From NCBI GenBank assembly GCA_948567375.1, contig OX419758.1, forward strand, positions 43,353,473-43,417,472: a stretch of 64,000 bases of DNA. The letters run 5' to 3'. The DNA comes from Lunularia cruciata (Eukaryota > Streptophyta > Marchantiopsida > Lunulariales > Lunulariaceae). The position numbers and the translations under genes were made by a program. The notes beneath the pieces were generated by a model, which saw only the letters and a list, made by a program, of their open reading frames with translations, ran no database searches and had not been told where the DNA came from. Shown one piece after another: positions 48,457 to 59,579 of this stretch (position 1 is its first letter; the number at the start of each line of letters is the position of its first letter).

Positions 48457-49700
48457 AACTTTCTTACAAGGGCTGGTTGTTTCGGTTCTGTTCTATTCAT
48501 TGATCTAGAAATCTTCAATTCTCCCCAGGACGGATCGTCTACTCGCTAGACCCTGTCTCTATGGAACGATGGTAGAATGCGCAGTTTCGTTGGCATTTTG
48601 CAATTGTAACGACCTCGAAGGCTGAGCAGAAGTCTCTGGCTCCATAGCCAATCACCCAGCCTCGGCCCCCATACTCAGTTCTGCTTGAAACTCGTTTCCA
48701 AACACTGGGAAATTTAATACTCAATCTGAACTTAGCTTCAATGATTGCCGCCAGAATCTTCACTGTACTTGCTATTAGAACTCTTTCGCCTCTGCAAATT
48801 GCAGGAAAGCAGTCTTGGCGGGATAGAAAAAAGAGCATGTTAGCTCGTACAAAACCAACATCGTTCAGCTCAAGGAGATCATCGCGGCCTATGAACTCAT
48901 ACAACGACGGATCTGCATTGACTGAATAGTTCGGAGTGAGAGAGGAGATGATCAGGCACTGCCGTCATCAGCAAGAAGACACGGAATGCGCAACGCGACA
49001 ACAGGATGAGCGGGCACGGGTGAAACCAGCAGGGCAGCATATGTACGTGGGCCATAGCCGTTAGCAAAGTGCTTGTGATTCTAGAATGTTTTACTGTTGT
49101 GAAGGTGGACAATACCTTCAGCAGTGGTACTCGCAGGATTGCATCACGCAAACTGTGCAATCCAGAATATCACCCATGTACCTCTTCCTTGTCTTGTGGA
49201 AATATTTCTCAGTTAATCCACGATTGTCTACTTCGGCCAGGGATTGTTCCATTATAAACTGTGGCTATGAACGCTGTAGATCTCCCTCTGACGGAGACAA
49301 GCCAGCAGAGTCTTCCGAATTACAGTTAAATTCAGAGCATAGTACACCTGCTTAAGGTATAGGAGGTTTGGCATTGTAGGCAGGAGCGATTTGCTTCGAC
49401 CACGTGTCAGGTTGACCTCACGATGATTGCTCGATAGCAAGCTGGCATCACTAAATAATGCTGAAGACTAGCAAATGATGCTTTCAAGGGGCCCGATGAG
49501 TTTCCATTTTCCTCACTTCACATCCTACCTATCACCGATGCAAAAGAGAAGACATTATATACATTGGCAATTCTAACCAAAAGCCTAATTAGACGGGCTG
49601 GCATGTTAGCTCTGTGGTCCGACCTGGGCCTCCCTCTGGAAGTAAAACACAATGCGCACGAGACTGTGGATTGATACGGTGGTGGAATCTGTGCTGGACT
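48457..49700 (-). promoter_or_regulatory. Upstream region of the TMEM245-like gene
   Basis: No gene is recognised here. The DNA just upstream of the start (48457-48550) would be the 5' untranslated region, and the GC-moderate stretch beyond it (to about 49.1 kb) the promoter. Short open frames on both strands (for example 48539-48904 minus) have no domain. No core promoter element stands out with confidence. Confidence 0.4.
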
Positions 49701-49706
49701 CGCTCG

Positions 49707-50249
49707 TCACAAGTCACTTCTTGCCGGGCGAGTAAGTTTATTCAGTGGAGTTACTCGATACTTGGAGGATTCTAAAATGGTGCGGCCTGGGCCTCGCAGC
49801 ATAATGGCTGCATTGCAGTCCTCTGTAGAGATAAGAACGAACTGCGATCTACGGTACTCCACGGAATAGATACGAAGATCTCCAACGATCTTCACAACTT
49901 GGTTGTCTTCATTTGCAAGACAGATTGGCAAGGCTCGCTTTACCGTAAAGATACGAGGATGGGAGGGAGTCCACGGAATTCTATGTAAGTCGACTGATCT
50001 TCAAATTTCACCCGGTTCCCCTGGTGTGGTCCGGTTGACACGGAGAGCATTGTCATTCTCCGAGCCAGTGGGCAGTGCTGGATATTCAGGAATTGTTGGG
50101 GGCGATTCTATTACAGAGGTCCTCTGCAAAATTCCTCCGTGAGTAATACACACGTTGAAAGGAATGGCCGGCAATGCAACAACTTCACACTGCTCCTGAA
50201 ACTTGCAGCGATGTTCAAAGCATTTTCGGTGGGACCACCTTTTCATCAC
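49707..50249 (-). pseudogene. Unidentified minus-strand coding-like locus with a frame break
   Basis: Two minus-strand frames follow each other: 50249-50001 (Cys-containing KCFEHRCKFQEQCEVV, then a Pro-rich middle) and about 50020-49707 (IFTVKRALPICLANED, then VVKIVGDLRIYSVEYRR and FVLISTEDCNAAIMLRG). They overlap in different frames near 50010; a 30-bp gap could be an intron but is too short, so a frameshift is more likely. The composition is protein-like and moderately GC-rich. No domain is recognised. Confidence 0.35.
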
Positions 50250-50259
50250 TCATTGTCTC

Positions 50260-53200
50260 TTAGTGTTCACGAATGCCAATAATTCATTCGGTACTAAACT
50301 TCAACCAGTCTTTGAACCAAATTGACCTCGGACTCATGATTAAGAGCTGGAAAGCTTCATACTTGAAAATATGGATGTCAGTTTCACAGGATTAGAGACC
50401 TCCGAAGCAAAAATGCTTCAAAGTCACGTTAAAGCCTAACAGATTGCATGCAGCAGTTTCCATTCAACAACTATGTGTACTATTCAACTCCTGGTAATCA
50501 AGCTGAGCACTTAAAACACCAGCAGTTTTCTATGAGCGGTGCACTGCAGGGGGTTGTACCAAGCTGAACAGAATCCTTCATCAAAGAGAACTCCCTTACG
50601 AGGACTTTTCACTTGAAGTGCTGGTATAACATCATTTATATGATATACCAGCACAAAAGGGAGAGAGTGCGCTTAGAACTTCGGCAGTCAGAAAATAAAA
50701 AGCGCAAAATCCAAACACATTCTGTTCAGTATCTTGTATTGATCACGACTTCATATATTTTTGACGTGAGAAGAAACTACGACTCCGACCACCATGGTAG
50801 GTCACACATAAATTCAACATGTCTACCGTCGCCTGCGGTGCTTGTATGGTGTCTCGGCTCGCATGATGTAAGCGTGATCGATCTGAGGGGCAAGAAAATA
50901 AGGAACTTCCCAGCTGCTCCTAAGATACTGCGCTTGAGCAAGTGCTTTCAACTATTGTTAACACTATTTATGACCTCACGACAAGTGAATGAAAATTTTG
51001 ACAACAATAATACTAGTGTTGAGCAAGTGCTTCTACTCTTGTTAACACTATGTACGACCTTACTACCTACATGTGAATGAAAACTTTTAACAACAATAGG
51101 GGTCCCAATGGGATTTTATAGGTACTTACTTGTATCAATCCTATTAAACTTATTTTAAATACCAATCAAGCCTGTGTGAATAATGATAAGAGATGACTCC
51201 TGAAAATTATGGCTTTTTAAATTCTGAGATTACTTTGTTCTTCATTTTCGTTCAAAATATGTCAAATATTCCATAAATGATTGTAGGACGTGTTCAACTG
51301 CTTCGTGCAACCGTTACAAGTTCGTAATTATTGTACGCGTGGTCCCATAGACATCCACTAATACATATACTGCTTGTTGTCTCCCCGAGCAAACGCATGA
51401 GCTACTGTGTCTTATCAATCCCTCTATTATTGGAATCAAACTTCTGAAAATAATAGTGTTCTCATTTTTAGTACTGATAGTTGAAAATCTTAGTATAAGT
51501 CTTATTAGAATGGAAGTGCACATTCAGTGATTTTCACTAGTTCATCAGAATATATCTGATTTATAAAAATGAAGTACATTAAAATAATAGGAAATTTTGC
51601 ATTCACTAGTATTATGCATATGTAAAAAGTACGTGATATAGTTTCAACAAGATATCCTTGATTTCATTAAAATTTACTTACAACTTAAAGTGTTAATTAA
51701 ATTTTTTTAGTTTTAAGTTTATTTTTAGTATAAATTTTAAGTCTAAATTATTAAATGATTAAATTCCTATCAGTAGATTTATATTCAACGTCAAATTAAA
51801 AACTGATTTTCTAATTTGACTTGATTTTTTAGTTTGATTTGTTAACTCGTGAAACGTTTCAACCGGCATCTATTCTAGATTATATTATAATTTTTTGTCA
51901 AAAATCTGCATAACCATCTATTCTGTTTGAATGATGTCAAACACTAAAAAATATATTTAGTCGTATTATTGAAATAATTAATAATTTAAATATATCCAGA
52001 TGTCCCCAAATAAAATTTTCATGCATGTCATATGAATATGATAGATATATTCAGTTGTAACATATTATTACATATAGATAAAATTTAATAGTTTTCTAAT
52101 ATGTCGCAAATGATAGAATATATATATCTTTTATGTTTTGAAATGGCAACATTAGATCAAATGATGAAATAAATAAATTCTATTAAATTTTACGTTTTAT
52201 AGTTTTTCTTAAAGGTAGTATATAATCAAATAAGCGAGGCCGCAGCCGCAGCGAACCCCCTCCACGTATGAACATCGCCCCCACGTATTCTCGAATTCGA
52301 ACATCATCATCAAATGAGAACGATTTCCAGGGTATGTTAGACAGCGAAATTCTGGTTTAACTAAAACAATGGTAATTTATGCTAATTTATGCTAATTGGT
52401 TTTCTGTAGACATACGTGGGTATTCACGTATGTGTATATCCATATCATGAACCTATTTAGAAAAAAAAAATTGAATTATTTTAACTCATCTTCGGAAGAT
52501 CTACACTCCGCTATATCGATCTCTAACTTTAAAAATCCGATGGGTTTATATGTTTTTTCTGTCCACTTTACGACTTGACTTGAGCTTTCCATGGACCCTT
52601 TAATCTTCCGTTTGTAATATAGATTATGAATGTGTGGTGCATTTGCCTTAAATAAATAGTACATCTCCTACTTAATAAGTCGGTTTGATTTTTTAGATTT
52701 TTATGATATGCTTTGTATCACGTGAATTATTATAGAGTTACATAAAAAGAAGCGTACTACTTTCATTCCCTTCTTGTATTCATGTATGCTAATTCTATTC
52801 TTGTCTTGTTATAAAAATCTTGAGTATTTTGGACTTTGATTATTTTGGTACTTCTTAGATTCCAATGTTCATCTTGTTGCTAGAATACCATCTTTCAAAG
52901 AGTGTTTTACTTTGTTCTTCTTTTAAATAATTTCACTTAAAAATTGTATGATTGTTGTTTTTGAAGGTTCAATCTTATATTGAATTTTTCTCCAACTTTA
53001 AGATATTGACAAATCATTTGATTCAATTATATTATAGGATGTTAGAGAGTCCAAGTTGAATGGCTACATCTCTGTCTTTCGAGATTTCTATATACCCTAT
53101 CTAGCAGCAACAATCAAGTGTCTTCAAAGTTGTAATTTCTTAAAATTTCCTAGTACATAGCAATTTTATTGACATTACTATCTTATCATCGGATGTTACT

Positions 53201-53380
53201 ATGTTATACTATTATATTTCTTAAAGCGGACACTTGATATGCAATACCTCACTCTAGTTGATGACTGGGGGAAAAAGTCTGTAAACACTTTGCACTTATT
53301 TGCGTAAAATTTGAGCATCTTCTATTAGACAAAAAAGGGTAGAGAGAATAAATGACAAACTAAAATATCAATGAAAACAT
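50260..53380. other. AT-rich intergenic DNA, no recognisable gene
   Basis: A near-duplicate pair of about 65 bp (TTGAGCAAGTGCTT(T/C)(C/T)AACTATTGTT-type blocks near 50930 and 51018, each ending CTATTTATGACCT or CTATGTACGACCT) is the only structure seen up to 51.1 kb. From 51.1 kb the DNA is very AT-rich. At 52230-52280 a short GC-rich island (GAGGCCGCAGCCGCAGCG) interrupts it. No coding frame is supported. Confidence 0.5.
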
Positions 53381-53383
53381 CAA

Positions 53384-53665
53384 TCATTGATGTTTATCCA
53401 TATAAGCAGTGAATAAGTAAGAATATTCTGTAATGGATACCCTCACAAGTGTCAACACATTTAAACAAGCAAGGGAGAAAAACTGAAGCAAATAGTATAT
53501 ATCCCGAAGGAGAAAGGAAAAAGTATACAAAGCACAATTAAATGCAAGGGGAAGAGCAAGGACCGAAGAAGAAGACGAATGCCCCATGCAAAACTGGGAC
53601 CCCAATGCTTTAGCGCAGTTCTATTACGAAACTCATGGTCAGACAAAGTTTTTTACTCATGTCTA
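53384..53665. repeat. LTR-like strand-asymmetric segment
   Basis: Purine-rich on the plus strand, with AAGCAGTGAATAAGTAAG and AAGGAGAAAGGAAAAAG blocks. It shares the style and one short stretch (AAGCAGTG) with the dispersed repeat that follows at 53787. Probably part of the same composite insertion; boundaries are unclear. Confidence 0.35.
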
Positions 53666-53786
53666 ATACGGACCTCTTGGTCTGGTTCATTGTCCAAGTA
53701 ATGCATTCAAAGGTTGATTATCGCCCTTCTACAACTTCCAACGAGTGAATGAATGTCTTTATTGTCATAGTTGAATAATGGATGTA

Positions 53787-54316
53787 TATATATAGGTATA
53801 CCAGAACAGATGCCGTTCTGGGAACGGGTTATCCAGAACTCATGAGGTGCAAATGATTGATAAGCAAGATGTACATAATTGACAATGCTAGAATAGTGAG
53901 AAATCCATAAGATAGAATGCAACAAATGTAACTTGAAGCAAAGGCATAATTGAAACAAATTGAGAATAACATATGGCTAACAGACTAGTAAACCACCATG
54001 AAATCAAAAACTCTATGCAAACAACTGCGAGAAATATGTAACGCTACGTAAAAGACTGCCAGTAAGCAGTGTGTGAACAATAAAAATAAAAAACGTGGGC
54101 TAGAGTCGGGTAAGAACACTGTATACACAAGAGGTCCCATGAATCAGGCAAAGAGCAAAGGAAAAGTAATAGAGAGGGAATTAGCTGGGGAATGGAGGAG
54201 TGGAACAATGCGAGAGCTCTAGGGATTGTGTGGCTGCAGAAACCTGTCTAAGTGTAACAGGGTAACGAGAGCAAAGTGAAAAAGGACAGGATATAAAGTA
54301 TATCACAAGCGCTATG
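53787..54316. repeat. Dispersed 0.53-kb repeat, copy 2
   Basis: Direct-orientation near copy of 12574-13103 (see that entry). Here the sequence goes on past 54316 with GAAGCTTGAGTCCTGAGACG, which copy 1 lacks, so this copy may be the longer one and copy 1 a truncated insertion. Confidence 0.85.
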
Positions 54317-56040
54317 GAAGCTTGAGTCCTGAGACGCTGAACAGCAAAGGGGAAGCAAAAGGCAGCCATAGTAAACCTTCACAAAAACACCTACGACTTC
54401 ATCAGTGCCTCACGCAGTGCCGAAGTAGTTGAGCAATTGTCAGTACCCCTCATACCGAGTTTCTGCTCAAAAACTCATGAGTGCCAAGGCAAACTCGGTT
54501 GCTCCCCTAAAGTGCCGCTCAAAAGTAATGGGAATGTCAAAAAGAACAAGGTTGGAAGCGTGGAAAGCAAGGGCAAGCAAAAGTGCAGGCATGCACTTAA
54601 GCGCTGGAGTCTTAGCCGCATAATGAGGATCAGTCCAGAAAGAAAAGAATCCACATGAGTAAGATGAGGGAAGAAATCGAGACATACCTGATGGATCCTT
54701 GAAATCACAAACATTCATTAGTAGAGAGAAAGTACAGGACACAACAATGGGAAAGAGTCAAGCAGAGGTTCGCTAGTGATACGAGAGTGGAGCAAGAAAA
54801 CTTCAGCGCTGCACGGGAAGGGGATGAGTCAACTGAAGCGGGAAAAGCTGAGGTGAAGTGAATGAAGGTGAAGTATACAGTATATATATGAATTCAGAAG
54901 TCAAGAAGGACTCCCAAACAACACTATGGTATACAGGCCTCCGGGAAAATATATGTATGTATATGTTAATCTCGTTGTAGTGTTGTATTAAATTTTGGTT
55001 GCAATCGTTATATAAAGAGTACATAACTGTGTAGAAACATTAAAAACTTGAATATGAAAGTGCACTTTAATCTACCGGTCAAAACTTAAAGTGATGTTCG
55101 GAGAATATGGGACTCAAAATACTTCACGATAATGAAGGACTCTGATTAAAGCAAAACTGCACCAAAGCAGAACTATAACTCTCTATAGTAAAGTAAAACT
55201 GTAATTTTGTTTAGGATAGTGGCTTAAGAATGTTGACTTCTGCATATAGGTAAAGATAGCCGTATTTATGTTTTTAGTTCCTTTTAAACTTTCATAAAAA
55301 TCAAACTGGTGGCTTCATTGAGTTCTCATTAGGTAGCTCAATTTAGAGGAAGAAATTTGAATGAATAAGTTGCCTCGTCTTCCGATGTAATGTCCATTCG
55401 GAGGTGAATAGATAGATAAGAGGACAAATCGGATGCAAACTAAAATCACACAAGTGGAGATAATGAGGAATTACAGAAAGTTTATATCATAATGGCCTAC
55501 ATTTCATGAATATGAAGTACATATAAGAATAAATTTAATAATAGTATCAGCATTGGTACTACATTTCTATAAATAAAGATCTTTCATCTCAAAGTGAAAT
55601 ACCAATCACAATTTTCTTTCTGCAAAGATATGAAAAATGAAAATGTATTAGTAATATATTGAATGAGAATCATAAATCAAAATATTTAAATTACGAAAGA
55701 GAAAAGAGTAAAATCTTGAAAAAAATTAGATAGATTGTGTTAAGGCATGTATCCAGAGATACAAAATTGGAAAGAAACAAGAAACAAAGTTTAGTGGAAG
55801 GAAAACAATATAAAGATATACAAGGAAGAAAATGACACGTTCAAATGATTACTGAATTTTCAAGTGCCTATTGATCACCATTTCCAAAGTGCAGACAATT
55901 CTACGGATACTTTATGTTTAGACCAAAATATAGATAATAAACTATTTTTATTTGAATAAGAAATAAGAAATAACCTGTTTCTATTTTGAAGAAACAAATT
56001 GTATAGATTAAAGATCTGTTTTGGTGCTGAGCAAGTTACA
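54317..56040. other. No gene; repeat remnant then AT-rich DNA
   Basis: 54317-54900 is moderately GC-rich and may continue the dispersed repeat (purine-rich, with GGTGAAGTGAATGAAGGTGAAG near 54852). Short frames on both strands at 54429-54742 have no domain. 54900-56040 is AT-rich with nothing recognised. Confidence 0.45.
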
Positions 56041-56075
56041 GCTCATGTCCACCGTCATTGGTAAATGGAGCTGAA

Positions 56076-56215
56076 GCCTATTTCAGAAATAGGCCTGGCA
56101 ATCTTCCAGGTCTAATCGGATTACCCGTCTCCTTCCCGTCAACCCGTCTCCTTAAAGGAGACGGCTGGCCGTATCGGCCAGCCAGCTGTCTCCTTCGGTA
56201 ATCCGGTTGGAACCG
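56076..56215. repeat. Cluster of five nested and adjacent palindromes
   Basis: (1) 56076-56094 GCCTATTTC A GAAATAGGC, perfect. (2) Outer arms CGGATTAC (56117-56124) and GTAATCCG (56198-56205), perfect. Between them: (3) 56144-56164 CCGTCTCCTT A AAGGAGACGG, perfect; (4) 56163-56183 GGCTGGCCG TAT CGGCCAGCC, perfect, sharing two bases with (3). (5) 56204-56215 CGGTT GG AACCG. GC content is well above the flanking AT-rich DNA. It looks like a foldback structure; no coding frame is seen. Confidence 0.85.
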
Positions 56216-58060
56216 AAGTCAACTCCATCCAGCCGTCCCTTTGGTAAGAAGCTTAAAACTTGTCCTATGTTGATCTCACTTGTTAATCTAGAGACTTCCT
56301 TAATTTGGTTCTGTTCTTAGAGGATCTGGATATCGATCATGAGGGGATGCAAACGAGAAGTTTCTATCGTAAATTTTATTCTCGTTCATTTGAACTTGTC
56401 GAAAAACGCAAGCTGCAGTGGAACTCTACGCCCGATGAAACACGCATGCATGCACGGAGGTCATAATAAAGCCACTCCTACAAATTTTAGGTTCTCGAAA
56501 TATCAGCCAATCGGTTCCGTTGATAATTTGGATTCAGCTCCATGACAGTCCAACAATTCCTGGGGCACGAAGCTCGACATTGGTCCTGTCAAAAATTTCA
56601 TCTAAAAATGTCAAGAGTTCCTTGATCTGATTTGTTCTGAAGGAATTCAGATGGACTATATGATTTGAATGTCGATCATGAGAGGATGTCAACTCAAAGT
56701 TTCTATTGACTTTGTCCAGTCTAACTTGTAGAAATTTAAAAGTAATGAATTAATTTGATACTCTTTGAAACATGCCTTCAGAAGTTTATCACAAAGCTCT
56801 GAATGTATGTTTCAACAGGTATCAAGGTAGTTCCATTGCATATATTTTCCTTGAAATTAAAATGAACGAGGACAAAGGTTAGGACCACGCCACAAAGACC
56901 ATGTCATCACCAACGTTACTCTGCCCGATAAAACTTATGTGCAGATTGCACAATATTCATAGTGGTGGTGTATGTCATGGAACGTTGCAACCCGAAGTAC
57001 TGATGCTTCATCCAAAAAGCATCCACGTTAAAATCCCCATTAGAGGAGAAAACAGAATGGTGAAAACGTTCGCCCACCAATCTTCCCTAATAGGTTGATG
57101 GATTATACGGGTGATGGCGTACGAGAAGAAACTTTCGTGGACCGTAACTTTTTTGGATAGCAACGTTTGGAAACAGAATCGGAGGGACAGATAGAGCAAT
57201 TTTATCAGAAGTTGCTACCGCCACCCCTCTAGTAAGGTTAGCATTGTAACCATCGAGTGATTTTGGCAGTGCTTCATATATGCCTTCGTTTGAGTGCCGC
57301 ACTCGAATGCATTCATGAAGCATATTGTTGATTGATTTAAATTGAACGGTACAATTTTGGAGAGTTGGGATTCTCCATAATTCAAGGTTTTCAGTCGAGA
57401 AAGTATTTCTTCATATCAGGGAAAACATCTTTGGGATGAACCTGTTTATCGGAGAATTATTTATATAAGTCTCTTAGACTACTACTTTTCCTTCCATTCG
57501 TTTACCTCTTAACATGATAGATAGAACAAGTGGAATTGTAGGTGAATGAGGTTTTATCTGCAGATATCATACATATTGCTAGTTACCACTTTTTCTTTAA
57601 CTTACAGAAGGGTGTTTATTGCTATGAGCTAATTAAATGTTCACTAGGTTATCGACGTAGTACGAATAACTACCAACTTTATGGACAAGAGATATTATCG
57701 ATCTAAATTAACATCATGCATGTTTGTATTAGTGAAAAGTACTGCATTTAACTAGAATGTACGCCATCCGAGACTTCAAGTTCATGAAGGTAATGAGTTC
57801 ATCTAGTAGAGATAAATACCATGATTGCACTATCTCTTCGACGTAGGGAAACGACAAAAAACAGTTTAATTACAAAGTACCTTAATACCTCTATCAAACG
57901 TATCTGTTGCCCGGAACATGGCACCCAACTAGTGTGATAAGCTAGTGTTTACAGAACTTTTGTGGATGTGAGATTCAGACCTCAACTACGTATGTTGGGT
58001 TCCCAGAACTCTCAAGGAGCTGTGAGTATCATCAAGAGTGGCTTCTGCGTGTGAGACAAA
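56216..58060. other. No gene recognised
   Basis: AT-rich DNA with two related blocks: 56300-56400 and 56610-56720 share GATCTG.(A/T)AT..CGATCATGAG and GGATG(C/T)AA..(G/C)..AAGTTTCTAT-like stretches, suggesting an old direct duplication about 325 bp apart. No frame is supported. Confidence 0.45.
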
Positions 58061-58459
58061 TTAAGCAGATGAGTTCCTCTTGTTAGGGGGAGAATTTGTC
58101 GTTTGGACTAGAACCATACTCCTCCAGACTTCAAGGAACCAGATTATCCACAGAAGAATCTCTTGGTATGTCCCTGATGCAGTTTGCATGATGAAATACA
58201 ATGGCAAACACATAGCAGTCCACTCAGCTTGCGTGCGATCAAAACCGGGAATTGCATAAACATATCGAGCAAACATTGGCTGATTGGAATATTGGAATAG
58301 GGTAGATGGGTGAACCTGTGGCATCCAATCAAGGCAATATTGGAATTGCTCAAATATATCCCAAATATTGACACTGATCCTGTCACGACGAACAGGGTCA
58401 GTGTTTGTGTCAAGTATTGTAGTATCTACTCTCAAAATTGACACTGTCAGGAATACCAA
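58061..58459 (-). other. Open frame of 132 codons, unidentified
   Basis: A minus-strand frame with a Trp- and aromatic-rich second half (WTAMCLPLYFIMQTASGTYQ, LWIIWFLEVW). A distant resemblance to the Copia RNase H region (an AE-(Y/W)-x-A-M-like stretch) is possible but too weak to assign. It contains the hairpin at 58371-58404 and ends with a stop at 58061. It may be a chance frame. Confidence 0.2.
58371..58404. repeat. 13-bp inverted repeat (hairpin)
   Basis: ACACTGATCCTGT (58371-58383) and ACAGGGTCAGTGT (58392-58404) pair at 12 of 13 positions plus one T-G wobble, with an 8-nt loop. Confidence 0.75.
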
Positions 58460-59016
58460 TATTGCATATGTACATTAAATCTGATCGGACCCTAACAGAG
58501 AAATTGCAGAGAAATTGCACTCATGACGGAAGAAACGATGCAGATTTCAAAACCCTTTCGGGCCATTATCCTGAGGATTCACTTAGGGTTTGATTCTCAG
58601 AGAGAATACCCTGAAATACTCGATTTATTTGACCGAAGCCAAAAATACACGTTCAGAGCAAGATCACGTTCCCCTGGAAATTCATAAAATTCTTACAATT
58701 CACACCTTGATAATAAAATACTCATTTCATCTTCTAATTCACTGAGGCTTGATCGTCTGAACTTCACTTCCCACGCTTGTTCACACTCCAAACAGTAATC
58801 TTGCAGCAAAGAACATCACAGAATCGAGTGAAACATTTGGTTGCGGACTGAACGCACAGTTCCTACAACATCCTTATTGTTGACTCGCACGGTCTCTTGT
58901 TGAAGAATACCCAGGTTGCCTCTCAAATTAACCAACGTTTCACAATTCAAACTGTATGCAGTCAGCTGAAGGATGCTCTGAGAGAATAGCAGGAAACATG
59001 GCTTCTGCCTCCTTAT

Positions 59017-59073
59017 TGCCAAATTCGAGCCAAATTCGAGCAAGGTGTCAGATGAGAAGCTCATCTGACACCT
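59017..59073. repeat. 11-bp tandem pair followed by a perfect 14-bp hairpin
   Basis: CCAAATTCGAG occurs twice in a row (about 59019-59040). It is followed at once by AGGTGTCAGATGAG (59043-59056), loop AAG, and CTCATCTGACACCT (59060-59073), a perfect inverted repeat. A plus-strand open frame (58956-59219) crosses it but is not otherwise supported. Confidence 0.85.
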
Positions 59074-59233
59074 CCAGTTGGGCAAAAGTAGGGCATGGAA
59101 AACCCGACTATCATTCGGTTTTCTTAAATCACCATGATAAAACGATTTGCTTATCCGGGAACGGAATCACGACCCACAAATTCCAAATCTCCACGAAAAG
59201 TTCAGGTTCAAAAGTTTGAAGAAATTCCAGCTT

Positions 59234-59575
59234 CTATCTTATCCGAACAACTGCATGGAGCAGGATTTCTGAGTACTGAGCTCTGGCACGCGCATACGCA
59301 CGTACGTCGAGCTCGAAAATGCGTACCGCCTGGAGAAGGATAAGCAGGGGAAAAAAGAGCACTAACGAACGAATTAGCCATGAGAGTATTCTGCTATTGA
59401 CTACCACATCTGCGAGAAACGGAATGAACTCGAGAACGGTGAACAACCACTGAGATACGCGATACGCGGGAAGAGCTTTCTTGCTTGCAAAGCCTTTAAA
59501 GAAAGTGATGTAAACCACAGTTATGGAGACCACCGTCAAATTGAGCTTGAGTTGGGGCCTCTGAGATATAATCAT
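59234..59575 (-). CDS. Small hydrophobic protein, hypothetical
   Basis: A 113-codon ATG-started frame on the minus strand, with three hydrophobic stretches: about residues 11-27 (LNLTVVSITVVYITFF), 43-59 (WLFTVLEFIPFLADVVV) and 62-85 (ILSWLIRSLVLFFPLLILLQAV). These are followed by an Arg/Ala-rich end. It could be a small multi-pass membrane protein or the end of a longer gene, but AT-rich DNA easily gives hydrophobic frames by chance. No family is recognised. Confidence 0.2.
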   Translation of the reverse strand: MIISQRPQLKLNLTVVSITVVYITFFKGFASKKALPAYRVSQWLFTVLEFIPFLADVVVNSRILSWLIRSLVLFFPLLILLQAVRIFELDVRAYARARAQYSEILLHAVVRIR

Positions 59576-59579
59576 CGCC

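Noticed and set aside
58061-58459. Copia RNase H fragment on the minus strand
   Set aside because: Only an AE-W-x-A-M-like stretch matches and the rest does not follow; kept as an unidentified frame.
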